From: Methylococcaceae bacterium NSP1-1
GTDB taxonomy: Bacteria > Pseudomonadota > Gammaproteobacteria > Methylococcales > Methylomonadaceae
Length of the DNA: 5,795 nucleotides
NCBI GenBank assembly: GCA_002256465.1
Contig: NQJG01000167.1
Span: 1 to 5,795, forward strand
Direction: 5' to 3'
The notes under the pieces were generated by a model. The model worked only from the letters and a program-made list of their open reading frames with translations. It did no database searches and was not told where the DNA came from. The stretch's first letter is position 1. Each line of letters opens with the position of its first letter. Of the stretch, positions 1 through 5,653 are shown one piece after another. The position numbers were made by a program, and so were the translations under genes.

Positions 1-875
1 CTTATGATTTTAAAGCGACTAAATGGAAAACTTCCGGGCTAACGCCACTACCCACTCCGCGTAGCTTTTCCTTTGCCCATGCCGCGCCTGTACTGAATGG
101 AAAAATTTATTTGCTGAGTGGTGTAGCCACACAAAAGACAACTCCCCACCTTGTCGCATCTACAAAAGTAGAAATTTATGATCCAGCTTCTAACACTTGG
201 CAAATAGGGCCTGCCTTGCCGCAACCTTCAGTATGGGGTGCTACAGTCGTTGCAAATAATGCTATTTATGTCATCAGTGGTGGACATTTATACGACACGC
301 CCAGCAGTCTGGTTACTAACGTTTGGAAACTCACCGATGCCTGGAAGTCTAATCTAACGACACTAGAAACCTGCGATTTGAATGCCGATGGCAAATTTAG
401 CAGCGTAGATGTCACGCTGTTTACCAAGGCATGCAAAAATAAAACGGCGTATTGGCAATGTGATTTGAATAACGACAGTTTGTTCAATTCAAAAGATACG
501 GCTGCTTATAAACTACAGTGGAAAAAAGCCACCAAGGCTTGTAGCGATGGTATTTTAGCGAATGCATTTGCAAACCAGTTGAGCAATCTCCAGGTTGGAG
601 GTCAAGGTATAGTTATCAGCATTCTGTCAGATGATAATAATGGTAACCGGCATCAAAGATTCATTATTCGCCTCAGTACAGGGCAAACCCTATTGATTGC
701 TCACAACATTGATATTGCCGCCCGAATTGAAACATTGGCCGTGGGTGACAATCTCCAATTCAATGGCGAATACGAATGGAATGATAAAGGCGGGGTAATT
801 CACTGGACACACCATGATCCCGATAACCAGCACGCAAGCGGCTGGATAAAACATGCGGGTATTACCTATCAATAA
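1..875 (+). CDS. Kelch-repeat / dockerin-like / DUF3465 fusion protein, 5'-truncated
   Basis: The reading frame is open from the window's left edge (first whole codon at base 3) to TAA at 873-875, so 290 residues of the C-terminal end are visible and the start lies outside. Visible residues 1-110 hold kelch-type blades: YDFKATKW then LPTPR and NGKIYLLSG; YDPASNTW then LPQPS and NNAIYVISGG. Residues 125-136 (DLNADGKFSSVD) and 154-165 (DLNNDSLFNSKD) are two dockerin/EF-hand-like loops with acidic residues at positions 1, 3, 5 and 12, flanked by cysteines. Residues from about 185 to the end match my memory of DUF3465 (HQRFIIRL, LIAHNIDIAARI, GEYEWNDKGGVIHWTHHDP). Kelch propellers usually bind partners or sugars, and dockerin loops bind calcium. 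DUF3465 has no known function and is usually a small stand-alone protein. The product is probably secreted or on the cell surface, but no signal peptide is visible. It converges on the lipoprotein gene, with 34 bases between the stop codons. Confidence 0.85.
   Translation, partial: YDFKATKWKTSGLTPLPTPRSFSFAHAAPVLNGKIYLLSGVATQKTTPHLVASTKVEIYDPASNTWQIGPALPQPSVWGATVVANNAIYVISGGHLYDTPSSLVTNVWKLTDAWKSNLTTLETCDLNADGKFSSVDVTLFTKACKNKTAYWQCDLNNDSLFNSKDTAAYKLQWKKATKACSDGILANAFANQLSNLQVGGQGIVISILSDDNNGNRHQRFIIRLSTGQTLLIAHNIDIAARIETLAVGDNLQFNGEYEWNDKGGVIHWTHHDPDNQHASGWIKHAGITYQ
375..497 (+). repeat. Tandem dockerin-type calcium-binding loops
   Basis: Two 12-residue loops 29 residues apart follow the pattern D-x-N-x-D, with a further Asp at position 12 in each. 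Each loop is preceded directly by Cys (CDLN). The duplicated, Cys-flanked arrangement resembles a type I dockerin module, although the spacing and Cys pairs differ from cellulosomal dockerins. In a free-living proteobacterium such modules are more likely calcium-stabilised linkers than cohesin ligands; that is inference. Confidence 0.65.
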
Positions 876-887
876 ACTGGCTGCTGA

Positions 888-920
888 GCCACCTATGACA
901 TAAATAGTATCATCGGCGAC
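888..920 (-). pseudogene. Kelch-motif remnant on the opposite strand
   Basis: On the minus strand this stretch reads VADDTIYVIGG, a typical kelch beta-strand motif ending in the Gly-Gly doublet. It resembles VANNAIYVISGG encoded at 249-284 of the plus-strand kelch gene. The DNA also matches: a 13-base run at 262-274 recurs as an exact inverted copy at 895-907, and most flanking bases agree. The frame differs from that of the lipoprotein gene it overlaps, and it runs antisense into the DUF3465 region, so it is not an intact gene. It may be a leftover of an inverted kelch segment. A chance match in a short motif cannot be excluded. Confidence 0.35.
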
Positions 921-1512
921 TTTCTCTTTGATTCTTGGCCTGTTCATGATTTTCATAATGGACGCGTTTATCATTTTCTTGGTCGTAATGCCGTTGTTCC
1001 TTGATTTGATTTCCCCGGTTATCATGAGACCTCTGATTTTGTCCGTGGTTTTGTAGATCCGAATTGGGGCGACCATGTTGGAGGTTGTTGTGTTCCCATG
1101 AGCGATCAGTTGAAGGCTTGCTCCAGTTATTATTGTTAAGTAGATCGTGATGATTTTTGCGGTCCGGGTATGCAGGAACTGAACCCTGATAGCCGAATTG
1201 TTGGTGTTTTCGGTCGGGATGGTTATGGCTATAATCATTTGAGGGAATCGGCATCACATAGCTCCGGTTCCTTGAGGGCTGTGAATTATAGCCATCATAA
1301 CGATGAATACTATTATCGCGGTAATTACTGTTGTAGGGATATGAGTGATTATCATAACGATAAGGATATCTGCTGTAATAACTTCTTTGTGTGACGCCAT
1401 AACCGCTATAGGCTCCACCAGCAGGATAGTAAGTTTGATGATAGGGCGCACAGGCGCTCAAAAACAATAGCAACATGCTGGAGACAAGTAGTTTTACAGT
1501 TGACAAGTTCAT
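910..1512 (-). CDS. Low-complexity Tyr/His/Asn/Arg-rich lipoprotein, unknown function
   Basis: This 200-residue protein starts with a short positively charged n-region, a hydrophobic stretch (residues 8-18) and a lipobox LSAC, which places the lipidated cysteine at residue 21. Ala at +2 predicts Lol-dependent sorting to the outer membrane. The mature part has no recognisable fold. Residues 24-110 are tyrosine-rich (18 Tyr). The rest is rich in His, Asn, Gln, Asp and Arg and ends in RESRR. A PDRK motif occurs at 99-102 and 116-119, and LQHG/LQNHG is a looser repeat. Such composition suggests a disordered envelope protein that could bind polyanions, peptidoglycan or metals; none of these is shown. 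No strong ribosome site precedes the ATG (complement 1510-1512), only an A-rich stretch. The last codons overlap the kelch-like remnant in another frame. I do not recognise a family. Confidence 0.7.
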   Translation of the reverse strand: MNLSTVKLLVSSMLLLFLSACAPYHQTYYPAGGAYSGYGVTQRSYYSRYPYRYDNHSYPYNSNYRDNSIHRYDGYNSQPSRNRSYVMPIPSNDYSHNHPDRKHQQFGYQGSVPAYPDRKNHHDLLNNNNWSKPSTDRSWEHNNLQHGRPNSDLQNHGQNQRSHDNRGNQIKEQRHYDQENDKRVHYENHEQAKNQRESRR

Positions 1513-1547
1513 GTTATGTTTTTTTTACTTTTAATGATTGTTGGATT

Positions 1548-1566
1548 AAGAATGCCTGAAGAATGC
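1548..1566. repeat. 8-base direct repeat upstream of the lipoprotein gene
   Basis: AAGAATGC occurs at 1548-1555 and again at 1559-1566, an 11-base period of about one helical turn. It lies 36-54 bases upstream of the minus-strand lipoprotein start, where an operator or -35 region could sit. A regulatory role is only a possibility. Confidence 0.3.
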
Positions 1567-1727
1567 TGAATGATTAATGAATTTCAGCCAATATTTTGCG
1601 ATAGCAATTTTCGACCACCCACTTTGGGAGCACGCGATTCGGGATCGAAAGTATTTCGATATTCATCTCGTTACCATTCTCTAAGATCAGGTCAAGTACG
1701 GATGGGGAAGATGTGCCGCCGATTGGC

Positions 1728-1782
1728 CCCATTCGAGTTTCCACTAACTTCGTTAGTTTGTAACTCTTTTCTTTTGAATGGG
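1728..1782. repeat. Nested imperfect inverted repeat
   Basis: Three complementary pairs are nested symmetrically: CCCATTC (1728-1734) with GAATGGG (1776-1782), GAGTT (1735-1739) with AACTC (1762-1766), and ACTAAC (1743-1748) with GTTAGT (1752-1757). Together they could fold into a branched-free hairpin with internal loops in either strand's RNA. It sits on the frame junction of the gene remnant. A second GAATGGG lies at 1785-1791. Confidence 0.4.
1743..1776 (-). other. A-rich slippage candidate followed by a hairpin
   Basis: Read on the minus strand, an A-rich run (complement 1764-1776, two AAAAG units) is followed after 6-8 bases by a perfect 6-bp stem, ACTAAC/GTTAGT, with a 3-base loop (complement 1743-1757). 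The frame A stop codon lies inside the stem. An A-AAG-type slip site, a short spacer and a hairpin is the layout of programmed -1 frameshifting. The stem is short and AT-rich, so a simple mutation hotspot is at least as likely. Confidence 0.25.
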
Positions 1783-1872
1783 TAGAATGGGCGGATATTC
1801 AGGATTGGTGTTGGGAATAATAAGCACGAACTCAATATGACTGTTTGGGAGCTTTTCAACCGAGGGGCTGTC

Positions 1873-1893
1873 CTTGAATCCGGTCAATTCAAG
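1873..1893. repeat. Short perfect inverted repeat within the gene remnant
   Basis: CTTGAAT (1873-1879) and ATTCAAG (1887-1893) form a perfect 7-bp stem with a 7-base loop, some 60 bases downstream of the bamE stop on the minus strand. No T-tract follows on either strand, so it is not a standard intrinsic terminator; it could stabilise a bamE transcript end. Confidence 0.3.
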
Positions 1894-1949
1894 AATCAAG
1901 CCTAAATTATTGTCTTTGTGGTCAACATGAGTCGTAATTTGACACGCAT

Positions 1950-2453
1950 TTAAAGCGGCAGGTTATTTTCCGATGATTTTTTAGGATCGGTTTTAGGAGT
2001 GGCATCAAGTTCATCATAACCTATGAGACCTGTGATTTTTTCCCATAATGTTTTTTCAAGATCACGCTTGGGTACGTCTATCGTTGTTTCACTCGAAGTT
2101 TTTATCACAGGAACAGTGCTGGGTCTAAAATCCCCTTGGATGCCGGTTATTTGGTCATTTTCAAAGAATAATGAAATTTGTTTTTGCACCCTGTCTTCAC
2201 CGCTAGGTTGATTTGAATATAGGTATTCCCAGCGATTTTTATGGAAAACATTATTCAGCATGGGCGAGCCCATGATATAAAGCACCTGACGCTTGTTCAT
2301 GCCGGGCCGGAGTTGGTCAACCATGGACTGTTCAATGATGTTGCCTTGCTGAATATCTATAGTATAGACGCCCGGTATATAGTTCATAATGGTGGAGCAG
2401 GAGACGAGTGTCAGACTTGCCAATAAAATTAAAGAAAAAAGCGACTTTCTCAT
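1950..2453 (-). CDS. bamE: Outer membrane protein assembly factor BamE (SmpA/OmlA family)
   Basis: BamE is an outer-membrane lipoprotein of the BAM complex that supports BamA and BamD in inserting beta-barrel proteins. The 167-residue product starts with MRKS, a hydrophobic stretch and lipobox LVSC, which puts the lipidated Cys at residue 19 with Ser at +2 (outer-membrane sorting). The family core follows: YTIDIQQGN, then [27 protein letters not shown] and the strand [18 protein letters not shown] tail of about 55 residues after the core ([15 protein letters not shown] at the end) makes it longer than the roughly 113-residue E. coli protein, as is common in other proteobacteria. The ATG is complement 2451-2453, and only a weak ribosome site precedes it. 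Divergence from fur is a recurrent arrangement in gammaproteobacteria. Its stop abuts an ATG (complement 1947-1949) that opens only 15 codons. Confidence 0.93.
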   Translation of the reverse strand: MRKSLFSLILLASLTLVSCSTIMNYIPGVYTIDIQQGNIIEQSMVDQLRPGMNKRQVLYIMGSPMLNNVFHKNRWEYLYSNQPSGEDRVQKQISLFFENDQITGIQGDFRPSTVPVIKTSSETTIDVPKRDLEKTLWEKITGLIGYDELDATPKTDPKKSSENNLPL

Positions 2454-2598
2454 TTGAGGCTGCGTAAGTGTTAAAATGTGAAATCATACAGGATGTTAAA
2501 TAATTATCCTATAAAACTGTCTGCTCATAATACCTAAAAAGGCTACAATGAGCGCTATTTTGTATTTAACTGCCTACAGGTTTAACCGGAGATTAAAG
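2454..2598. promoter_or_regulatory. Shared divergent bamE-fur promoter region, possible Fur half-site
   Basis: This AT-rich gap must hold the promoters of both genes. TATGAT (complement 2483-2488), about 30 bases before the bamE ATG, and CATAAT (2526-2531) for fur are plausible -10 boxes, but neither has a good -35 partner. The stretch 2499-2508 reads AATAATTATC, matching 9 of 10 bases of the right half of the Fur box consensus (AATCATTATC), while the left half matches poorly. AGGAT/ATCCT at 2490-2494 and 2506-2510 form a loose inverted repeat around it. Fur autoregulation is common, but this site is only a candidate. Confidence 0.35.
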
Positions 2599-2601
2599 TT
2601 G
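2588..2601 (+). promoter_or_regulatory. Ribosome binding site deciding the fur start (GGAG then TTG)
   Basis: GGAG at 2588-2591 lies 7 bases before TTG at 2599-2601, an ideal spacing. The alternative ATG at 2548 has an AAGG nearby but would add 17 residues (from MSAILYL) with no counterpart in Fur proteins. Family alignment of the N-terminus also favours 2599. Confidence 0.7.
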
Positions 2602-3015
2602 GAGACACATGATTTAAGGAATGCAGGTCTGAAGGTTACTTTACCTCGGGTCAAGATTCTGCAAATTTTAGAAAAACAGGTTAATGAACGACATTTAACG
2701 GCTGAAAAGGTTTATAAAATTCTGCTGAGTGAAGATGAAGAAATCGGATTAGCTACGGTTTATCGCGTTTTAACCCAGTTTGAAGCTGCAGGACTGGTGA
2801 CCAGGCATCACTTTGAGGGGGGTAATTCGATTTTTGAATTGGCTACGGGTGATCACCATGACCATATACTCTGTATGAAGTGCGGTAAAGTGGATGAATT
2901 TACTGATGAATTCATCGAAGCCCGGCAAAAGGAAATTGCCAAAAAACTGGGTTATGAATTAACCGATCATGGCCTTTATTTATATGGATTTTGCCCTCAG
3001 TGCAGGAAATCCTGA
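2599..3015 (+). CDS. fur: Ferric uptake regulator Fur
   Basis: Fur is a dimeric, metal-dependent DNA-binding repressor that controls iron uptake and related genes. From the TTG start it has 138 residues; an in-frame ATG at 2548 would give 155. The N-terminal winged helix begins METHDLRNAGLKVTLPR, with the recognition-helix region GLATVYRVLTQFEAAGLV at 50-67. The dimerisation half carries the metal ligands. His32, Glu80, His87 and His89 correspond to E. coli His33, Glu81, His88 and His90; His86, Asp88, Glu107 and His124 correspond to 87, 89, 108 and 125; Cys92/Cys95 are the structural zinc pair, with Cys132/Cys135 near the C-terminus. This uniform offset of one from E. coli supports the TTG start. 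It is divergent from bamE and 24 bases ahead of lolC; a weak terminator overlaps its stop. Confidence 0.93.
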   Translation: METHDLRNAGLKVTLPRVKILQILEKQVNERHLTAEKVYKILLSEDEEIGLATVYRVLTQFEAAGLVTRHHFEGGNSIFELATGDHHDHILCMKCGKVDEFTDEFIEARQKEIAKKLGYELTDHGLYLYGFCPQCRKS

Positions 3016-3021
3016 TTTTTT
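3003..3021 (+). terminator. Weak intrinsic terminator at the fur stop codon
   Basis: CAGG-AAAT-CCTG (3003-3014) forms a short stem overlapping the fur TGA and is followed by A and six T residues (3016-3021). The stem has only 4 bp with a 4-base loop, so termination is probably partial, letting some transcription continue into lolC. Confidence 0.35.
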
Positions 3022-3039
3022 CTCTTACCTACAGACTTC

Positions 3040-4287
3040 ATGTTTAAACCTCTTGTTTTTTATATTGGCTTGCGTTATACGCGAGCTAAACGTCGTACCC
3101 AATTTATTTCTTTTATTACCTTAACCTCGGTTCTCGGAATTGCCTTGGGCGTTACGGCGCTGATCACCGTTTTGTCAGTGATGAATGGTTTTGAAGCCGA
3201 ATTACGCGAGCGGATTCTTGGTATGACTGCACATGCCACAGTCACGGGTAAATACGGCCAGTTAGATAACTGGCGTGAACTTGATCAGAAATTAAAAGAT
3301 TATGCGCATGTAGAAGGTGCAGCTCCCTTTGTCAGTGGACAGGTCATGATTAATGCCGACCGGCGCGTCAGCGGAACAATGCTTAACGGGATTATGCCGG
3401 ACTATGAATCCAGGGTTTCGGAAGTTGCCGATAAAATGAAAGTAGGCAAGCTTTCTGATCTGGTTGCAGGTCAATACGGCATTGTTTTGGGCGCTGAACT
3501 CGCCAACTATTTAGGTGTGATGATGGGCGATAAAATTACCGTCATCAGTCCGCAAATCAATTCCACTCCAGCGGGTATTGTGCCCAGAATGCGACGATTC
3601 ACCGTAGTGGGTATTTTTCAGGTAGGCATGTATGAGTATGATCGTAACATGGCGCTTATTAATATTGAGGATGCAGCCAAATTATTTCGCATGGACAATG
3701 CTGTATCAGGCCTGCGCATAAAACTGGATGATTTGTTTAATGCGCCGCAAATTACACGTGCGCTCGCAACCGCTCTTTATGACGAATATCAGGTCAGTGA
3801 TTGGACCCTGGCGCATAGCAATTTCTTTCGTGCTATTCAGACAGAAAAAAGGGTAATGTTTATTATCCTGCTTTTGATAGTCGCGGTAGCGGCTTTTAAT
3901 ATTGTCTCTACGCTGGTGATGGTGGTTACTGATAAACGTGGCGATATAGCGATTTTAAAAACCCAGGGACTCACGTCTGGCTCAGTGATGGGTATTTTTA
4001 TGGTGTTAGGGTCCATAATCGGAGTAGTCGGCACAGCGCTTGGAACCTTAGGCGGCATATTGCTGGCTTTAAATGTTGAAACCATTGTGCCGGCAATCGA
4101 AAAGCTATTTCAAATTCAGTTTATGGCCGCCGATGTGTATTACATCAGTGAATTGCCTTCCAAATTGGTTTGGTCGGATGTTTACGTGATAGCAGGGATG
4201 GCCTTTTTTCTGTCCTTATTGGCAACGATTTATCCTGCCTGGCAGGCATCCAGAATAAATCCAGCGGAAGTCCTTAGATATGAATAA
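3040..4287 (+). CDS. lolC: Lipoprotein-releasing ABC transporter permease LolC/LolE (LolF-type)
   Basis: This is the inner-membrane subunit of the Lol system, which with LolD extracts outer-membrane lipoproteins and hands them to LolA. The 415 residues show the MacB/LolC topology: TM1 about 24-48, a large periplasmic domain 50-270, then TM2 272-296, TM3 316-345 and TM4 380-400, with a cytoplasmic coupling segment DKRGDIAILKTQG (298-310). The N-terminus (GLRYTRAKRRTQFISFITL) is typical. Residues 170-185 (SPQINSTPAGIVPRMR) look like the LolC 'Hook' loop that recruits LolA. No second permease gene lies beside lolD, as lolE does in E. coli and Pseudomonas, so the product may act as a homodimer of the hybrid LolF type; lolE could also be elsewhere. 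It overlaps lolD by 8 bases, implying translational coupling. No clear ribosome site precedes the ATG, only 24 bases after fur. Confidence 0.92.
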   Translation: MFKPLVFYIGLRYTRAKRRTQFISFITLTSVLGIALGVTALITVLSVMNGFEAELRERILGMTAHATVTGKYGQLDNWRELDQKLKDYAHVEGAAPFVSGQVMINADRRVSGTMLNGIMPDYESRVSEVADKMKVGKLSDLVAGQYGIVLGAELANYLGVMMGDKITVISPQINSTPAGIVPRMRRFTVVGIFQVGMYEYDRNMALINIEDAAKLFRMDNAVSGLRIKLDDLFNAPQITRALATALYDEYQVSDWTLAHSNFFRAIQTEKRVMFIILLLIVAVAAFNIVSTLVMVVTDKRGDIAILKTQGLTSGSVMGIFMVLGSIIGVVGTALGTLGGILLALNVETIVPAIEKLFQIQFMAADVYYISELPSKLVWSDVYVIAGMAFFLSLLATIYPAWQASRINPAEVLRYE

Positions 4288-4960
4288 AACCAGCATTTTG
4301 CATTGCCGGCACTTGACCAAACGTTATGACCAGGGTGGGCTAGATGTTGAGGTCTTGAAAGGCGTTAATTTAACCATAGGTGTTGGTGAACGCGTTGCTA
4401 TTATGGGGGCGTCAGGTTCCGGTAAAAGTACTTTATTGCACCTTTTGGGCGGTTTGGAAAAAGCCAGTGGCGGCGAGGTAGTATTGGACGGGGTTAATAT
4501 TAATCAAGTCGGTGCCGCGAAGTTGGCCAAATTAAGGAATAAATCCCTAGGTTTTATTTATCAGTCGCATCATTTACTAGGTGAATTTACCGTTCTGGAA
4601 AATGTGGCAATGCCCTTGTTAATCGGCGGCGAGTCTGTAAAGCAGGCAAGCATTCGCGCCAGTGCATTATTACAGCGGGTAGGATTAGGTCATCGCATTG
4701 AACATAAACCGGGTGAATTATCCGGTGGCGAAAGGCAGCGTGCTGCCGTGGCGAGAGCGTTAATTAACAAGCCTTGTTTGATATTGGCTGATGAACCTAC
4801 CGGAAATCTCGACAGTAAAACCGCCCATCAGGTCTATCAGTTAATGCTGGAATTAAACCAGGAGCTGAATGTCAGCTTTCTGGTTGTGACTCACGATCAT
4901 GAGCTGGCAGCGCGTATAGGCAAGGTTTTGCACATGGAAGATGGGTTGATTGTCGGTTAA
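4280..4960 (+). CDS. lolD: Lipoprotein-releasing ABC transporter ATP-binding protein LolD
   Basis: LolD is the cytoplasmic ATPase that powers lipoprotein extraction by the LolC/LolE membrane subunits. The 226-residue protein, the usual length for LolD, has all ABC motifs: Walker A GASGSGKST (43-51), Q-loop YQSHHLLGEFTVLENV (Gln95), signature LSGGERQR (147-154), Walker B LILADEPTGNLD (167-178, catalytic Glu172) and the H-loop His205 in VTHDHELA. The segment after the Q-loop (SHHLLGEFTVLENVAMPLLI) is characteristic of LolD rather than MacB or FtsE. The start ATG at 4280 lies inside the end of lolC, with GGAAG (4266-4270) as ribosome site 9 bases upstream. It converges on the DUF2062 gene. The 58 bases between (4961-5018) hold only short AT-rich inverted repeats and no convincing terminator. 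Confidence 0.96.
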   Translation: MNKTSILHCRHLTKRYDQGGLDVEVLKGVNLTIGVGERVAIMGASGSGKSTLLHLLGGLEKASGGEVVLDGVNINQVGAAKLAKLRNKSLGFIYQSHHLLGEFTVLENVAMPLLIGGESVKQASIRASALLQRVGLGHRIEHKPGELSGGERQRAAVARALINKPCLILADEPTGNLDSKTAHQVYQLMLELNQELNVSFLVVTHDHELAARIGKVLHMEDGLIVG

Positions 4961-5018
4961 AGGTCCGGCCTAAACAAAACGGCGATTAATAATCTTTTAT
5001 TCATTAAGTTACATGTGT

Positions 5019-5573
5019 CTAATCGTAACTAATTGCTTTGAATGGATTCTTTTTAGAAGAAAGGCTCTTGCGTGTTTGTTTTCTTGTTTCCCATTTTTTA
5101 TGGGTATGATAACGCCAAAAATAGTTAATCCCATAATAGCCCGCGGTAGAGCAAACTGTACCCAGGATCAAACAACCTGTCAGAAACGGAAACAAAATTT
5201 CGCCGGATAATATAGCATTTAGTGAAAAGGAGGCAGCCGGGAGATTTAAAACCGTAAGCCCAACCAGATAAGCGAAATAGAACAGAGGGGGCATGGTGAC
5301 AGGATTGGTTATCCAGACCAGACCTACGGAAATAGGTAAATTTGCCCTAAAATAAAATGCACCTATCGCCGCAATTGCCATTTGTCCTGGGGTCGGAATC
5401 CAGGCACCGAAAAGCCCCACTGCAAAAGCCATTGCCACAGAGCGTCGATTCAAATGCCAGAGATTAGGGTCATGTAATTTATCGCCAAGAAACTGAAGAT
5501 TTTTGTGCTCTTTGATCACGTTATGGTCAGGTATAAACTTATGTAACAGTTTTTGTATAAATTCTTTGGCCAT
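5019..5573 (-). CDS. DUF2062 domain membrane protein
   Basis: The 184-residue protein carries the DUF2062 core: LWHLNRRSVAMAFAVGLFGA, then WIPTPGQMAIAA, RANLPISVGLVW and the hallmark ITNPVTMPPLFYFAY (88-102). Three hydrophobic regions (about 45-75, 81-108, 125-150) indicate an integral inner-membrane protein, followed by a basic tail (HKKWETRKQTRKS and beyond). The function is unknown. A link with polysaccharide or envelope biogenesis has been suggested for relatives, and the gene is commonly found between lol genes and comEC in gammaproteobacteria, as here. Only a weak A-rich ribosome site precedes the ATG (complement 5571-5573). It is transcribed divergently from comEC and convergently with lolD. 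Confidence 0.88.
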   Translation of the reverse strand: MAKEFIQKLLHKFIPDHNVIKEHKNLQFLGDKLHDPNLWHLNRRSVAMAFAVGLFGAWIPTPGQMAIAAIGAFYFRANLPISVGLVWITNPVTMPPLFYFAYLVGLTVLNLPAASFSLNAILSGEILFPFLTGCLILGTVCSTAGYYGINYFWRYHTHKKWETRKQTRKSLSSKKNPFKAISYD

Positions 5574-5653
5574 CGTCTTTTAATGTAAAAGTTAATTAAT
5601 TAGAAATTTAGTTTATCAGGTTTTTGCCAACCTCAAAAACACCAAGGAGCTAA
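5574..5653. promoter_or_regulatory. Divergent DUF2062-comEC intergenic region with comEC ribosome site
   Basis: This AT-rich gap should contain both promoters, but no clear -35/-10 pair stands out. GTTTTTG (5620-5626) and CAAAAAC (5634-5640) form a perfect 7-bp stem with a 7-base loop. It ends 3 bases before the AAGGAG ribosome site at 5644-5649, which lies 4 bases ahead of the comEC ATG. The hairpin might limit or shape translation initiation of comEC; this is inference. Confidence 0.35.

Larger units (their letters stand above)
1574..1962 (-). pseudogene. Frameshifted, 5'-truncated gene remnant (or -1 frameshift gene), unknown family
   Basis: The minus strand between bamE and the lipoprotein gene carries two protein-like frames. 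Frame A spans 1962 down to 1753 (69 codons, then TAA) and contains ITTHVDHKDNNLGLILELTG and HIEFVLIIPNTNPEYPP. Frame B is open from 1798 down to its TAA at 1574-1576 and contains MGPIGGTSSPSVLDL, NIEILSIPN and PKWVVENCYRKILAEIH. Joining A to B needs one -1 shift within 1756-1798, most simply at the A-rich run 1764-1776, giving about 120-125 residues. Frame A has no ATG and begins right after an in-frame stop overlapping the 3' end of bamE, so the N-terminus is missing or starts unusually. Frame B alone could start at ATG (complement 1730-1732), giving 52 residues. Both parts contain SPSV followed some 20 residues later by IPN, hinting at an internal duplication. I recognise no family. A sequencing error in an A-run would look the same. 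Confidence 0.45.

Noticed and set aside
878..891. TGGCT-GCTG-AGCCA hairpin between the convergent genes as a terminator
   Set aside because: The stem has only 5 bp and no T-tract follows on either strand.
690..1238. 182-codon minus-strand open frame running antisense to DUF3465 and through the lipoprotein gene
   Set aside because: It overlaps two better-supported coding regions, has a biased Ile/Thr/Met composition and no signal or ribosome site. Only its short kelch-like part (888-920) deserved mention.
1254..1451. 65-codon minus-strand frame rich in Ile/Val/Met, and a 74-codon plus-strand frame at 1170-1394
   Set aside because: Both are out-of-frame readings of the repetitive lipoprotein gene; the hydrophobic or Tyr/His bias comes from its codon composition.
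1570..1785. 71-codon plus-strand open frame
   Set aside because: Its translation looks random, it has no ribosome site, and the minus strand of the same interval reads as better protein.
1786..1949. tRNA, small RNA or CRISPR in the gap after bamE
   Set aside because: No cloverleaf, CCA-end arms or spaced direct repeats are visible; the interval reads better as a coding remnant.
1570..1962. Insertion sequence remnant explaining the frameshifted gene
   Set aside because: A -1 shift recalls transposase genes, but no DDE or HTH motif, terminal inverted repeats or target duplication are visible.
4984..5030. Terminator between lolD and the DUF2062 gene
   Set aside because: GATT-AAT-AATC followed by TTTT (4984-4998) and AGTTAC/GTAACT (5007-5012, 5025-5030) are short, AT-rich stems too weak to call.
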